Of a DNA stretch of 64,000 nt, positions 44,294 to 54,257 are shown in pieces. This stretch comes from Enterococcus quebecensis (lineage in GTDB: Bacteria > Bacillota > Bacilli > Lactobacillales > Enterococcaceae). The DNA is taken from assembly GCF_001730365.1 (NCBI RefSeq), contig NZ_MIKB01000001.1, forward strand, positions 186,001 through 250,000, given 5' to 3'. The notes below the pieces were generated by a model. That model saw nothing but the letters and a program-made list of their open reading frames with translations, did no database searches and was not told the DNA's origin. Both the position numbers and the translations under genes were made by a program. Each line of letters opens with the position of its first letter. Position 1 is the stretch's first letter.

Positions 44294-46615
44294 TTATGGA
44301 CCAGTCTCAACTGTCCATATGATTTGTGCAGTATATACTTTGTCTTTTAATAGACTCCCTGGCACCATTTTTAATAAGAATGTTTGGTTATTGTTTTTAC
44401 CAAAATCAAATTCTTTGATACGCTCACTAGATGGTCCTTTTTGCCTATATATTTCAATATCTGCTAATTCTGTCATATATTTGATATCCTGATTGTCTTG
44501 AAAAACAATATCAGATGCCGTTATTATACCATCCTCTGTTTGAAGTACTTTTTTAAATCTTGATTTCAATGCCCATCCTGTTTGGTAATATTGCGTGTTT
44601 TTGATGATCATTTTCATATTACTTTCTAATGGAATGTAAGTTGTATTTGATTGTATAGTAGGCGTGCCAAATGAAATGTCTGTTGGAAAATCCTCAATTT
44701 CTATCTTACCCTTTGAAAGTTTCAGAACGATTTTTTTGCTTAAAGAATCTATGTTTAGTGTTGCTTCATAAATCCCAGGTTGTTGAATATTATCATCAAA
44801 TGTAAGATTAATTTCATTTGTTCTGTTTTCTAGCGTTTTCATATTTATTGCGCTTGCTTTACTATGCTCTAGTATGAATTGTTTTTGCGCCTCTTTCTCC
44901 TTAGGAAAATCTATTGCCAGAACCGTAATTGATTGTCCAAAAAGAAAAGTTTTTCCATCGTCAACTGTGTCTTCGCTTTTGATAAAAAAAGGAATAGTCA
45001 GTTCCAACTGATTTTTTGCTTTATCTCTAAGCACCAAGATAGCTTCCGTATAACCAGGTTTTGATAAATCTGGTTGTTTTGTTATTTCTATATCCACTTG
45101 ATCTGCACCAGCATTATCTGATAAATCCATAATTAAACTTTCCACAGGTGGTAACCCATCACCAATATTTAAAATTTGAAGTACAGGTTTTGCTTCTGGT
45201 GCAAGAGTATCTTGAACTTCTAAAATTTCAGAGCGTTCACTTTGATTGCCACTAGAATCGGTAGCCGTAACATAATATTTTTTATAGGGTTTCAACGGCC
45301 TTTGACTCTGAGGAATGTCTATTACAAATTGATCGTCTCGAGTTGCTTTACCAGAAAATATAAGGTCATTCGTCGTGCTATCAAACACTTTTACTGTAGA
45401 TTCGGTTTCTGCTTGTCCTTCGATTTGATTACTGACGTCTTTTAGCGATGTCACTATCGGTTTGAATGGTGCACTGACATCTTCAACAATTTGTTTCTTC
45501 ACCACTACTTTACCATGTAGGGCACTTCTGATCATAATCTCTTGTTTCCCTCGAAAATAACTACCTTCTGGTAATTTATAAACGATATCCCCATTACTAT
45601 CAGCTCTTATTTGGTAGCGATACCCATCCCCTTCAACTTGGGACTCAAGCGAGCCTTTTGGAATGTCCTCATGACCTGAAAACCACACAAATGCATTAGG
45701 GTAGGTTTTAGCTCTAATCGTTGTGCTATTTAGAGTAGTTCGATCATCAGTCAACCCGTCCACAGTTAATGTCATACTCACCTTGTTCAATAGATTTTGC
45801 GCTTTAGTTATTTCTTTAAGGTAGTTGGCTTTTAATGTTTCATTTAGTACTTCACTCGCTAGTGCTTTTGCTTTATTTATTTTAAGTTGGGTTGTACTGA
45901 GTTTGATTGCTGTATGTGTACTATCAGTAAATAGATCTTCTATTAAAGCCTTTGATTCATCAACAGCATGATTCAAATCCACGAAAGAAGACGTCTTAAA
46001 AAATCCATTATTCCTATTAAAAACACCGTTTCCATGAACCGAAAATTCAATTGTCGCTTTATCTGATGTTGCCACGAATACCTTTCTTATACTCGTTGTG
46101 ATCTTATCTCTAGCATTCTGAAATTGATTTACTTGCTTAACATAATAGGAAGAATCTAAATTAGGATACTCGGTTCCTGGAAAAACAAATACCGAGTCTT
46201 TGGTACTAAAACCGTTATATCCATGATCTGAAGTTACACTATCAACTGTTATTGAAAATTGGTAGATTTTCCCTGGCACCGTATTAATAACTTGTTTGAC
46301 AGATACCTTGTCACTAGTTCTTTGAACCGGTGATATTTGAATGTAATCATACCTTTCTGATACTTTAAAACGTGTAAGAAAATCGGGTTCAGCAATTAAT
46401 TTAGGATAATCAGGGATTGATTTACCATTTAACAGTGGAATCCAACTGTTTTTCGACAATAGGTCAAGCTTTTTCAAACTTTCATCATTCGCATTCGGTG
46501 GTGGTAAAATTGACTCAGCCTTTAATTTTTCCGTTGAGCTTTGTAGAGCTACAGCGCAACTAAAAAACAACAACAAACTTAATAAAATAACAGTGTAAAA
46601 TATATTTTTTTTCAA
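44294..46615 (-). CDS. Large WxL-domain surface protein, stand-alone
   Basis: A 773-aa exported protein: hydrophobic signal (~1-26), an N-terminal beta domain (~55-205), a helical linker (~215-275), several Ig-like/Big domains (~275-560; TVKVFDSTTNDLIFSGKATRDD and KYYVTATDSSGNQS are typical) and a C-terminal WxL domain. The inner motif is WALKSRF; the terminal motif reads IIWTVETGP, with Val replacing the Leu of WxL. It has no DUF916 or LPXTG partner gene nearby, unlike the operon at the left end, so it may share that operon's partners. Probable adhesin or glycan-binding wall protein. Confidence 0.85.
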   Translation of the reverse strand: MKKNIFYTVILLSLLLFFSCAVALQSSTEKLKAESILPPPNANDESLKKLDLLSKNSWIPLLNGKSIPDYPKLIAEPDFLTRFKVSERYDYIQISPVQRTSDKVSVKQVINTVPGKIYQFSITVDSVTSDHGYNGFSTKDSVFVFPGTEYPNLDSSYYVKQVNQFQNARDKITTSIRKVFVATSDKATIEFSVHGNGVFNRNNGFFKTSSFVDLNHAVDESKALIEDLFTDSTHTAIKLSTTQLKINKAKALASEVLNETLKANYLKEITKAQNLLNKVSMTLTVDGLTDDRTTLNSTTIRAKTYPNAFVWFSGHEDIPKGSLESQVEGDGYRYQIRADSNGDIVYKLPEGSYFRGKQEIMIRSALHGKVVVKKQIVEDVSAPFKPIVTSLKDVSNQIEGQAETESTVKVFDSTTNDLIFSGKATRDDQFVIDIPQSQRPLKPYKKYYVTATDSSGNQSERSEILEVQDTLAPEAKPVLQILNIGDGLPPVESLIMDLSDNAGADQVDIEITKQPDLSKPGYTEAILVLRDKAKNQLELTIPFFIKSEDTVDDGKTFLFGQSITVLAIDFPKEKEAQKQFILEHSKASAINMKTLENRTNEINLTFDDNIQQPGIYEATLNIDSLSKKIVLKLSKGKIEIEDFPTDISFGTPTIQSNTTYIPLESNMKMIIKNTQYYQTGWALKSRFKKVLQTEDGIITASDIVFQDNQDIKYMTELADIEIYRQKGPSSERIKEFDFGKNNNQTFLLKMVPGSLLKDKVYTAQIIWTVETGP

Positions 46616-46729
46616 TTTAATATCCCCCCAGTTAACATTCTATAGCACAACGACTTTATTTTATACTCCAATACTGAACACTTTTCTGTTCACATAAGGA
46701 ATTCCTTACAAAATATAGCCATGTTAAAG

Positions 46730-46766
46730 AAAAAAAAAAAGAACAGATTGAAAAAACAATCTGTTC
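46730..46766 (-). terminator. Terminator of the 298-aa gene
   Basis: GAACAGATTG (46741-46750) with CAATCTGTTC (46757-46766), followed on the minus strand by a long U-run. It lies ~108 nt after the stop codon. Confidence 0.82.
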
Positions 46767-46873
46767 GAGAGTTCGAAATATATTTGGACACTTTTCTAGC
46801 GTCATTATCTTTGTATGAATTTTATTAACCCTTGTATCACTCAATTTGTTGTTAGGTGATGGATGATTAATAA

Positions 46874-47770
46874 CTATTCAAAATACTTACTATTTTCTAA
46901 TTCCATACTTGAATCTTCAATAATTCCACTTAAGGATTTATCTAAGATACCTCTTTTTTTCTCTTGTTCTGCTTCCGCTACTTTTTGACCATAAGCTGTT
47001 TGACTTTTAGCCTTTTCTTTCGCAGTTTTTAGCTCTTTTCTAGAACGTGGCAACGTATGACTGATATCTTCTTCTTTACCAAAACGTTCCATATCAGGTT
47101 TGATTTGTTGGTATTGACGCCTTGTTACTGGGATTTCCGGTGAACCTTTAGGTATATTGAATTTTTGAACTGTAGGATCTTCATCCCCTTTTACTTGAAA
47201 TGCTGCTGGTTCGTCGTCAAAAAGTAGATATGAGTCTTGATCCTTCTTCATTGCAGTGGCTAACTCTTGCTCTGTTAACATCGGTACTTTTTCTTCTGGG
47301 ATCACAGAAGCTGGAATATATTTTGGGACAAAATAAGAACGGGTATCATAGGTAAAATTCTTTGACACTGATTTCTTGTTTTTCCCTGAAGTATTTTGAA
47401 AATCATTACCGTAGGAACTTTTTTTGGGCATCGTTCCAAATAGGTTGTTTTTTTGTTTTGTTGTTGTTTTATTATGAGTCATCATGTAATTTGGTAAATT
47501 GGATTTATGACGAGCTAATTCTGCCACCTGTTCCTGACTATGAGAAACATGCTGCGTATTTTTTTGCATCGGTTGTTTTTCTCGCACTGGTTGAACCATT
47601 ACTGGGTCAATCACTGGGGTATTTGTCTTTACTTGTGTTGTCGTTTGGGTGAGCACTGGTTCTTCTTGAAAGAGTGTTCGTTTATTTTCAGAAGTTAATT
47701 TCACGCCTAATTCATCATCATAAGCTGGAAAACGAAAATGTTTTCTTTTAATTTGAGTTGGGTTTTCCAT
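46874..47770 (-). CDS. Uncharacterised disordered, charged protein next to asnS
   Basis: A 298-aa protein without signal peptide or membrane helix, rich in Lys, Gln, Thr and Pro, and probably largely disordered, with a possible coiled coil near the end (~235-275; SRKELKTAKEKAKSQTAYGQKVAEAEQEKKRG region). Short aromatic/acidic motifs (SYLLFDDEPAAF, RSYFVPKYIPASVIPEEKVPM) may bind partners. It occupies the place of dnaD downstream of asnS in Bacillus-type gene order but does not look like DnaD. Start at ATG 47768-47770, nine nt after AAAGGA. Function unknown. Confidence 0.6.
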   Translation of the reverse strand: MENPTQIKRKHFRFPAYDDELGVKLTSENKRTLFQEEPVLTQTTTQVKTNTPVIDPVMVQPVREKQPMQKNTQHVSHSQEQVAELARHKSNLPNYMMTHNKTTTKQKNNLFGTMPKKSSYGNDFQNTSGKNKKSVSKNFTYDTRSYFVPKYIPASVIPEEKVPMLTEQELATAMKKDQDSYLLFDDEPAAFQVKGDEDPTVQKFNIPKGSPEIPVTRRQYQQIKPDMERFGKEEDISHTLPRSRKELKTAKEKAKSQTAYGQKVAEAEQEKKRGILDKSLSGIIEDSSMELENSKYFE

Positions 47771-47895
47771 TCGAGTCATTCCTTTATTATACTTTCTGTC
47801 AATTTTACCATAAAACAATTGAATTCTAAACAATTTGCCTTACTTTTTCTGTTTTCAATCAGATATTTTATCCAAATGAATATTATTTCATAAAA

Positions 47896-47939
47896 ATTAG
47901 TCGTTGAAGCAAAGCACAAGGCTTCTTCCAACGACTAAT
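47896..47939 (-). terminator. Terminator of asnS
   Basis: Imperfect stem ATTAGTCGTTG...AAGC (47896-47910) with GCTT...CAACGACTAAT (47921-47939), immediately after the asnS stop. Confidence 0.8.
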
Positions 47940-47953
47940 TTCAATGTGATTGC

Positions 47954-49252
47954 CTAAGGGTAAATACGGTTTAACAAACGTGGGAATGGGCTAGCTTCAC
48001 GAACATGTTCGATTCCAGCCAACCAAGTAACTGTACGCTCTAACCCTAAACCAAAACCAGAATGAGGGACAGATCCATAACGACGTAAATCTAAATACCA
48101 AGAATATTCTTTCTCATCTAGGTCATGGTTACGAATTTGCTCTAATAAGTAATCATGATCAATAGCTCTTTCAGATCCACCGATGATTTCTCCATAGCCT
48201 TCTGGTGCAATCATATCTGCACAAATCACAACATCATCACGAGTAGGGTGTGGTTTCATATAGAATGCTTTGATTGCTTTTGGATAGTTTAAAATGAATA
48301 CTGGGCGATCAAATGAATTGGCAATAAATGTTTCATGTGGCGAACCAAAGTCATCTCCCCACTCAATATCATCAAATCCATTTTTCTTCAACAATTCAAC
48401 GGCTTCATCGTATGAGATACGTGGGAAAGGTAATTGTGTGTATTTTTTCAATACTTCTCTATCGCGCTCTAATACATCTAAAGCATGATCACAATTGTCT
48501 AACACACTTTGAACAAGGAAAGCCACATATTGTTCTTGGACTTCTAAACTTTCTTCTTGATGCATAAACGCCATCTCAGGTTCGATCATCCAAAATTCAA
48601 TCAGATGACGGCGAGTTTTTGATTTTTCCGCTCTAAATGTCGGACCAAATGAGAAGACTTTACCAAATGCCAAAGCTGCTGCTTCCATATATAATTGTCC
48701 ACTTTGCGACAAGTAAGCTTTTTGGTCAAAGTAGTTTGTTTCAAATAGATCCGTTGTTCCTTCTGCAGTACTTGCTGTTAAAATTGGTGGATCAATCTTA
48801 ACGAAGTTATTATTATTGAAAAATTCATATGTTGCACGAATAATTTCATTACGAATTTGCATAATAGCATGCTGACGTGAAGAACGCAGCCATAAATGGC
48901 GATGGTCCATCAAAAAGTCTGTTCCATGTTCTTTAGGCGTGATTGGATACTCATGGCTTTCTCCAATGACCTCAATGCCTGTCACGCCAATTTCGTAGCC
49001 AAATTTTGAGCGGCTGTCTTCTCTAATCTCACCAATGATCCAGACAGATGTTTCCTGTGTTAATCCTTTTGCTAATTGAAATACTTCCTCTGGTACTTCA
49101 CTTTTTACAACAATCCCTTGAAAATAAGCTGTTCCATCACGTAGTTGTAAAAAAGCAATCTTTCCGCTTGAACGTTTATTGGCGATCCAAGCACCTATTT
49201 TAACCGTTTCGCCCACATGATTTTTTGAATCAATAATTTGAATTTGTTTCAC
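47954..49252 (-). CDS. asnS: Asparaginyl-tRNA synthetase
   Basis: A 432-aa class II tRNA synthetase charging tRNA-Asn. OB-fold anticodon domain (~1-110), then the catalytic core with motif 2 ([21 protein letters not shown]) and motif 3 ([15 protein letters not shown]). I take the GTG at 49250-49252 ([12 protein letters not shown]) because GGAGAG lies six nt before it; an ATG six codons upstream sits on its own AAGGA with no spacing. It lies ~50 nt after the aminotransferase gene, in the dinG-ypmB-aspB-asnS block known from Bacillus. Confidence 0.95.
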   Translation of the reverse strand: MKQIQIIDSKNHVGETVKIGAWIANKRSSGKIAFLQLRDGTAYFQGIVVKSEVPEEVFQLAKGLTQETSVWIIGEIREDSRSKFGYEIGVTGIEVIGESHEYPITPKEHGTDFLMDHRHLWLRSSRQHAIMQIRNEIIRATYEFFNNNNFVKIDPPILTASTAEGTTDLFETNYFDQKAYLSQSGQLYMEAAALAFGKVFSFGPTFRAEKSKTRRHLIEFWMIEPEMAFMHQEESLEVQEQYVAFLVQSVLDNCDHALDVLERDREVLKKYTQLPFPRISYDEAVELLKKNGFDDIEWGDDFGSPHETFIANSFDRPVFILNYPKAIKAFYMKPHPTRDDVVICADMIAPEGYGEIIGGSERAIDHDYLLEQIRNHDLDEKEYSWYLDLRRYGSVPHSGFGLGLERTVTWLAGIEHVREASPFPRLLNRIYP

Positions 49253-49301
49253 AATCGTCTCTCCATTCATTCCTTTTTTACCTATCCCGAATTAAGTGTT
49301 T

Positions 49302-50492
49302 TTAATTAACTGATTTTTTCTCAATAAATGCTGCAATTCTTTTAACAGCTTCTTCCAAAGTAGCTAAGTCTGTTGCATAGCTAATACGAACATGCTCAGG
49401 AGCGCCAAAACCCGCTCCTGTTACGAGTGCAACATGGGCTTCTGTTAATAGATCATCCACCCATTTCGTTACGTCTGTGTAACCACACATATTCAAGGTT
49501 TCTTTTATATTAGGAAACAGATAAAACGCACCGTGAGGCTTTTCCAACTTGAATCCAGGCAATGCAGCGAACATTGGATAAATCTTATTTAATCGCTCTT
49601 CAAACGCCACTCTCATTGTTTCTACCGTATCTTGTTCCCCAATTAGTGCTTCAACAGCTGCATACTGACTAACAGCTGTAGGGTTGCTCGTTGATTGGGA
49701 TGCAATATCATTCATCGCTGAAATAATAGTCTCATCTCCAACTGCATAACCAATCCGCCAACCTGTCATAGCATAACTTTTAGATACACCATTAATGATA
49801 ATCGTTTGTTTTTGAATCGCTTCTGATAGTGTTGCGATCGGTGTAAAGGTTGCTCCATTGTATACTAGTCTGCCATAAATATCATCAGATACAATTAAGA
49901 TATCATTTAAAACAGCCCATTCGCCGATTTTTCTCAATTCCGCTTCAGAATAAATCATTCCCGTTGGATTAGAAGGTGAATTTAAAATAAGTAATTTGGT
50001 TTTATCTGTTTTAGCTGCTTCTAATTGTTCTACAGTTACTTTGAATTCATTCTCTTGAGTACATGAGATAAAAACAGGTACACCTTCGGCTAGTTTCACT
50101 TGTTCTCCGTAACTCACCCAATAAGGAACTGGAATAAGCACTTCATCGTTTGGATTCAGAACTGCTTGAAATAACAGGTACAAAGCAAATTTTGCCCCAT
50201 CTGTTATGATTACATTTTTTGACTGATAACTCAACTGATAAAATGTTTTAATGTATTTTACGACCGCTTCTCTTAATTCTTTAATTCCAGCCGAGGGTGT
50301 ATAATAGCTAGCTTTGCCATTTTCAATCGCTTGAATTGCTGCCTGTTGAATATTTTTAGGGGTGGTAAAATCCGGCTCCCCAACTGTTAAACTTAAAATG
50401 TCTTGTCCTTCCGCTTTTAGTGCATTTGCTTTAGCTGCTGCGGCTAAGGTAACAGAAGGTTCTAATTTTTTTGCGCGTGTTGATATCTCCAT
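49302..50492 (-). CDS. aspB: Pyridoxal-phosphate aspartate aminotransferase (AspB type)
   Basis: A 396-aa fold-type I aminotransferase of the Ib subgroup. LSLTVGEPDFTTP, NSPSNPTGMIYS, the PLP Lys in INGVSKSYAMTGWRIGY and the C-terminal Arg in HVRISYATD are all in place. It makes aspartate from oxaloacetate and so feeds asparagine/asnS use. Start at ATG 50490-50492 with GGAGAG before it; the upstream ATG shares the same local sequence pattern seen at asnS. Confidence 0.95.
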   Translation of the reverse strand: MEISTRAKKLEPSVTLAAAAKANALKAEGQDILSLTVGEPDFTTPKNIQQAAIQAIENGKASYYTPSAGIKELREAVVKYIKTFYQLSYQSKNVIITDGAKFALYLLFQAVLNPNDEVLIPVPYWVSYGEQVKLAEGVPVFISCTQENEFKVTVEQLEAAKTDKTKLLILNSPSNPTGMIYSEAELRKIGEWAVLNDILIVSDDIYGRLVYNGATFTPIATLSEAIQKQTIIINGVSKSYAMTGWRIGYAVGDETIISAMNDIASQSTSNPTAVSQYAAVEALIGEQDTVETMRVAFEERLNKIYPMFAALPGFKLEKPHGAFYLFPNIKETLNMCGYTDVTKWVDDLLTEAHVALVTGAGFGAPEHVRISYATDLATLEEAVKRIAAFIEKKSVN

Positions 50493-50577
50493 GCATCTCT
50501 CTCCATTCATTTTTTCCCCTTATTTCATCAATAACCTGTATCTCTATTGCTCATAATCTTGTTCAAAAAAAGCCTCG

Positions 50578-51084
50578 TCAGACATTTTTGATCACCATGA
50601 TTTCTTCGGCATTTTTGAAGGACAGTAAATAATAAGTTAATAGGCCTTCTTCATTTTTTGTAACAATTTCCCAAGTAGGCTCGTTTTTATACAATCCCAA
50701 ACTAATTTTTTGAATGTCTTTTTCTTTGTAATCTGTTTCCATAATTTGGCGGATATGTCCTTCCTCCACCCCATCTTTTTGATTTAGTACAGTGACTTTT
50801 TCTCCTGATTTCGGGATGATTACAACTAACTCTTCCCCTTTGTCATTTTTTCCAGTCACACTAAAGTAAGTGTCTTTTCTAGTAAACCAATAAAATTTAT
50901 CAACGGATTCCAAATGTGCATATTCTTTTGCGATTTCTGTTGCTTCTTTTTGTGCTTGTGTTCTAGGATGTGTTGAGCGAACATAGAAAATAATCATCAT
51001 TACAATGATCGCTAACAAAATCGCAATCACCCCTACAAGAATCTTCGTTTTTCTTGCTTCATGCTGTTCTTCTTGTTCTTGCAA
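50578..51084 (-). CDS. YpmB-like DUF5590 membrane-anchored protein
   Basis: A protein of about 168 aa with one N-terminal membrane helix (~15-37) and an extracellular domain made of two similar PepSY/DUF5590-like halves (~45-165; FYWFTRKDTYFSVTGKNDKGEELVV and YKNEPTWEIVTKNEEGLLTYYLL). Position between dinG and aspB matches ypmB of B. subtilis; function unknown. Start uncertain: TTG 51082-51084 has AAAGGG at eight nt, while a TTG six codons upstream (51102) has no ribosome site. Confidence 0.8.
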   Translation of the reverse strand: MQEQEEQHEARKTKILVGVIAILLAIIVMMIIFYVRSTHPRTQAQKEATEIAKEYAHLESVDKFYWFTRKDTYFSVTGKNDKGEELVVIIPKSGEKVTVLNQKDGVEEGHIRQIMETDYKEKDIQKISLGLYKNEPTWEIVTKNEEGLLTYYLLSFKNAEEIMVIKNV

Positions 51085-51169
51085 TGGCCTCGCCCTTTCC
51101 AAACGTACTGGTTATTATTATATCAGAAAATCAGTTTGATTTAATAGATTGACAGTAAATTTATTTCGT

Positions 51170-53938
51170 TTAATTATTTAAAAATTCCTTTAGCTCAGAA
51201 GTTATCTCTGTTAATGCTGCTTCTTTGACTGGCAAACTTTTGGGTAAAGCTTTTATCATCCGCTTACCATATTTTGCTGTGATCAAACGTCTATCTAAAA
51301 CAACTAACGCTCCTCTATCGTTTTCAGAACGAATCAAGCGGCCTAGTGCTTGACGCAAACGAAGTGCCGCCTTAGGTAAAGCCTCATGAGTGAATGGTTG
51401 AATTCCTTTTTCTTCAAGATAATCATAACGCGCTTTTACAAATGGACGCTTAGGGTTTTCAAACGGTAAGCGAGTAACAATTAAGAGCGATAATGCGTCT
51501 CCCGGTAAATCCACTCCTTCCCAAAAACTATCCGCACCTAATAAAACACTATTTTTTGAGTATGCAAACCGCTTCAGGATTCTTTCTCGGCTGCCACTTA
51601 TTCCTTGTGCCAGAAGCTCTCTGCCCTCATTGAGAAATTGTGGATGCAAGCGATAATAAACACTGGATAAAATTTCATGTGACGTGAATAGAACCAACAT
51701 CGAACGATCTTGTTGCTGAGACAATTCTAGAACGACAGACGCAATATAAGTAGAAAACGCTGTGGCATCTGCTTGGCTGATTGCAATTGCTTCGGTTGGA
51801 ATATACAATCGGGCATTTTGTTCATAGTCATAAGGATCTGGCAATGTTTTAAACAAGACATCCCTCAATCCTAACTTATTTGGTAAATATTTCTTATCAT
51901 TACCGAATTTCAAAGTTCCACCAGTATACAAAATTCGTTGATAGCGATCATACCAAGCAGTTTCTGGCAAGATGCTCGAATCTAAGTCATTGATAGAAAG
52001 TAAGCCATAGCCTTGTGGTGTTACATTGTACTCCTTGATCCAACGGGGATGCCATTCATTCACATAAATATCAAAGCATTCATAAATAAACTCTATCCGC
52101 TCAAAAAATTGCAATAAGCTCACAAAAATAATTCGTTGAGACGGTGTGAATTTGTCCAGTTGTTCAGTAATGGACTGCTGTAATCTTTTTTGAATTTCCT
52201 GCATTTCGCTTAATAGAATCTCAATTTTTTGGATCGAAGACTCACCATCTAATGATAAATGATCAAATATCTGTTTAGTCAATAGCGTTGTTTCTACAGT
52301 TAACTGTTCTTCACTTGAAAATAGTTGTCCCATTTCATAAAATAAATCACTGAACTCTTCGACTAGATCATTTGATGCTTTACAATAGATACGCAACAAT
52401 CGTTGTTCTTCTATTTCTTTTCCGAAAATTTGATTGACTTGATCAAACAACTGATCTTCTTCTAAATATAAATTAACTTGCTTTTTAAACGAGAGATAAT
52501 TAAACTGGCGATTTGCAATTTTCCCAGCAATATCCGGCAAATGATGAGCTTCGTCAATAATCAAATATGAACTTTTTGGAAGGACTGGTATGTCTCTTAG
52601 TGTTTCTTGTGCCAAAAATGAATGGTTTACGATTAGTACATTACTTTGTCTAACTTTTTTATATAAAAAAAGGACAAAATCTTCTTTGTACAGCGAGTCT
52701 TTTTCTGATAAAAAATCTATTCCACGATGGGCAACTTCTTTCCAGAATACATGATTAAAATTGGCCAATTGCAACTCATCTAAATCCCCTGTTTCTGTTT
52801 CCAATAACCAAACTAAAACGCCCATTTGATACAAAGCGTACTGCTTTTGCTGGATAGGATTTTTTAGAGTCGCTTTAAATCGTTGTAAATCAAGATAATG
52901 GCGATGACTTTTGATAATTGTTGCCTGCAGTGGTTTGGGGCAAATATCATTCGCTAATGGAATATCTTTTTCAGCCAATTGATTTTGCAAAACGATTGAT
53001 ACCGTACTAATAATAACTGGATTATCAGGCGTTGCTAGATAACTTAAGGGAAATAGGTATCCTAAAGTTTTTCCTGTACCTGTAGCCGCTTCAATAAATA
53101 AATCTTTCGTTTCAGACTTGGTAAAATGTTCATAAACTAAGTTCATCATTCGACTTTGTTCTGAACGATACCCAATTTTATTTGCAAACACTTTTTCTTT
53201 TGCTTTTTTCTTTTGCGGAAAAATGTGTTCCCCATACAGCTTCTCTTCAAATAAGGGGACTTCTTTTTTTCTTAAGGCAATTCCTGAAACGACATGCTGT
53301 TCTTTTGATAATGGTTGAATATCTTTTTTCATTTCTGCATAAATTTGATGAATATATGCGCTAGTATCCATACCTGTTTGCTGACTTAATTGATCGATCG
53401 TCTCCATTGTAATCAATGGTAAACGACGCATTCTTGCTTCGATTAATAATAAAAGTTCAGCCGTTACCTGTGCATCACTGTCTGCTTGATGAGGATTATC
53501 ATGAATCAATCCTAAACTTTCAGACAAATCCCCTAAACGAAAACTTTTTTCTGTCGGTAAAAAAATCTGTGCCAACTCAACTGTATCGATCCCGGGAATA
53601 TTAAGTTTGGGTGTGCCGCATCTAAGTAATTCCTGTGTTAAAAATGAATAATCAAAATAAATATTATGTGCAACAAATATAGTATCAGCCAACAGATTAT
53701 AAATCGTAAAGGCAACATCTTCAAAGTAAGGTGCTTTTTGCACGCGGGAATTACGAATACCAGTAAGATTTTGAATTTGTTTAGAAATGGCTTGATTGGG
53801 ATTAATGTCAGTAGCAAAACGGGAAATGATCGCTCCATCTTGGATCAACACACAACCAAATTGAATGATCCGATCAATTGTGGGATCCGTCCCAGTCGTT
53901 TCTATATCAACTACTGCATATATTTGATTTTTATTCAT
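51170..53938 (-). CDS. dinG: DinG-type DNA helicase with N-terminal 3'-5' exonuclease domain
   Basis: A 922-aa Firmicute DinG. The DnaQ-like exonuclease (~1-175) has VDIETTGTDP, HNIYFDYSFL and NPHQADSDAQVT, giving the DEDDh residues. The helicase part has EAATGTGKTLGY (~282-293), the DEAH-type LIIDEAHHLPD, a Cys-poor region where XPD-type enzymes carry the Fe-S cluster, and LRQALGRLIRS near the end. It probably acts in repair, possibly as an exonuclease as reported for the S. aureus homologue. ATG start. First gene of the dinG-ypmB-aspB-asnS block. Confidence 0.94.
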   Translation of the reverse strand: MNKNQIYAVVDIETTGTDPTIDRIIQFGCVLIQDGAIISRFATDINPNQAISKQIQNLTGIRNSRVQKAPYFEDVAFTIYNLLADTIFVAHNIYFDYSFLTQELLRCGTPKLNIPGIDTVELAQIFLPTEKSFRLGDLSESLGLIHDNPHQADSDAQVTAELLLLIEARMRRLPLITMETIDQLSQQTGMDTSAYIHQIYAEMKKDIQPLSKEQHVVSGIALRKKEVPLFEEKLYGEHIFPQKKKAKEKVFANKIGYRSEQSRMMNLVYEHFTKSETKDLFIEAATGTGKTLGYLFPLSYLATPDNPVIISTVSIVLQNQLAEKDIPLANDICPKPLQATIIKSHRHYLDLQRFKATLKNPIQQKQYALYQMGVLVWLLETETGDLDELQLANFNHVFWKEVAHRGIDFLSEKDSLYKEDFVLFLYKKVRQSNVLIVNHSFLAQETLRDIPVLPKSSYLIIDEAHHLPDIAGKIANRQFNYLSFKKQVNLYLEEDQLFDQVNQIFGKEIEEQRLLRIYCKASNDLVEEFSDLFYEMGQLFSSEEQLTVETTLLTKQIFDHLSLDGESSIQKIEILLSEMQEIQKRLQQSITEQLDKFTPSQRIIFVSLLQFFERIEFIYECFDIYVNEWHPRWIKEYNVTPQGYGLLSINDLDSSILPETAWYDRYQRILYTGGTLKFGNDKKYLPNKLGLRDVLFKTLPDPYDYEQNARLYIPTEAIAISQADATAFSTYIASVVLELSQQQDRSMLVLFTSHEILSSVYYRLHPQFLNEGRELLAQGISGSRERILKRFAYSKNSVLLGADSFWEGVDLPGDALSLLIVTRLPFENPKRPFVKARYDYLEEKGIQPFTHEALPKAALRLRQALGRLIRSENDRGALVVLDRRLITAKYGKRMIKALPKSLPVKEAALTEITSELKEFLNN

Positions 53939-54257
53939 TGAGTCCCCGCCTTTCCTCTATCCTTGAAAATTATACTACAAAATCAAAGTTTTTTTTAGTA
54001 TTAGTTTATCTTCCTACCTCTCTACAGTTTTTTCAATCGTAAATTAGTATGATTGTTCTAAAAACTGACAATTTTTCTACTCCAAAATAGAATCACCCTT
54101 TTGCGATTCCTTACTTTCCTTTCCCTCATCTAACCTTTTTAGAACCTATATACTATTTTTAATTACAAAAAAACCTCAGGTGATATTCTGAGGTTTAAGA
54201 CTTAAAATTTTTTCTTAATCTTACAACTAAACTAAGATTTTTTTGATACACTTCAAA
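53939..54257. other. Intergenic region between dinG and the 514-aa gene
   Basis: About 319 nt; holds the terminator at 54171-54196 and presumably the dinG promoter. No gene seen. Confidence 0.45.
54165..54196 (-). terminator. Terminator of the 514-aa gene
   Basis: AAACCTCAG (54171-54179) with CTGAGGTTT (54188-54196), U-run on the minus strand. Confidence 0.87.
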
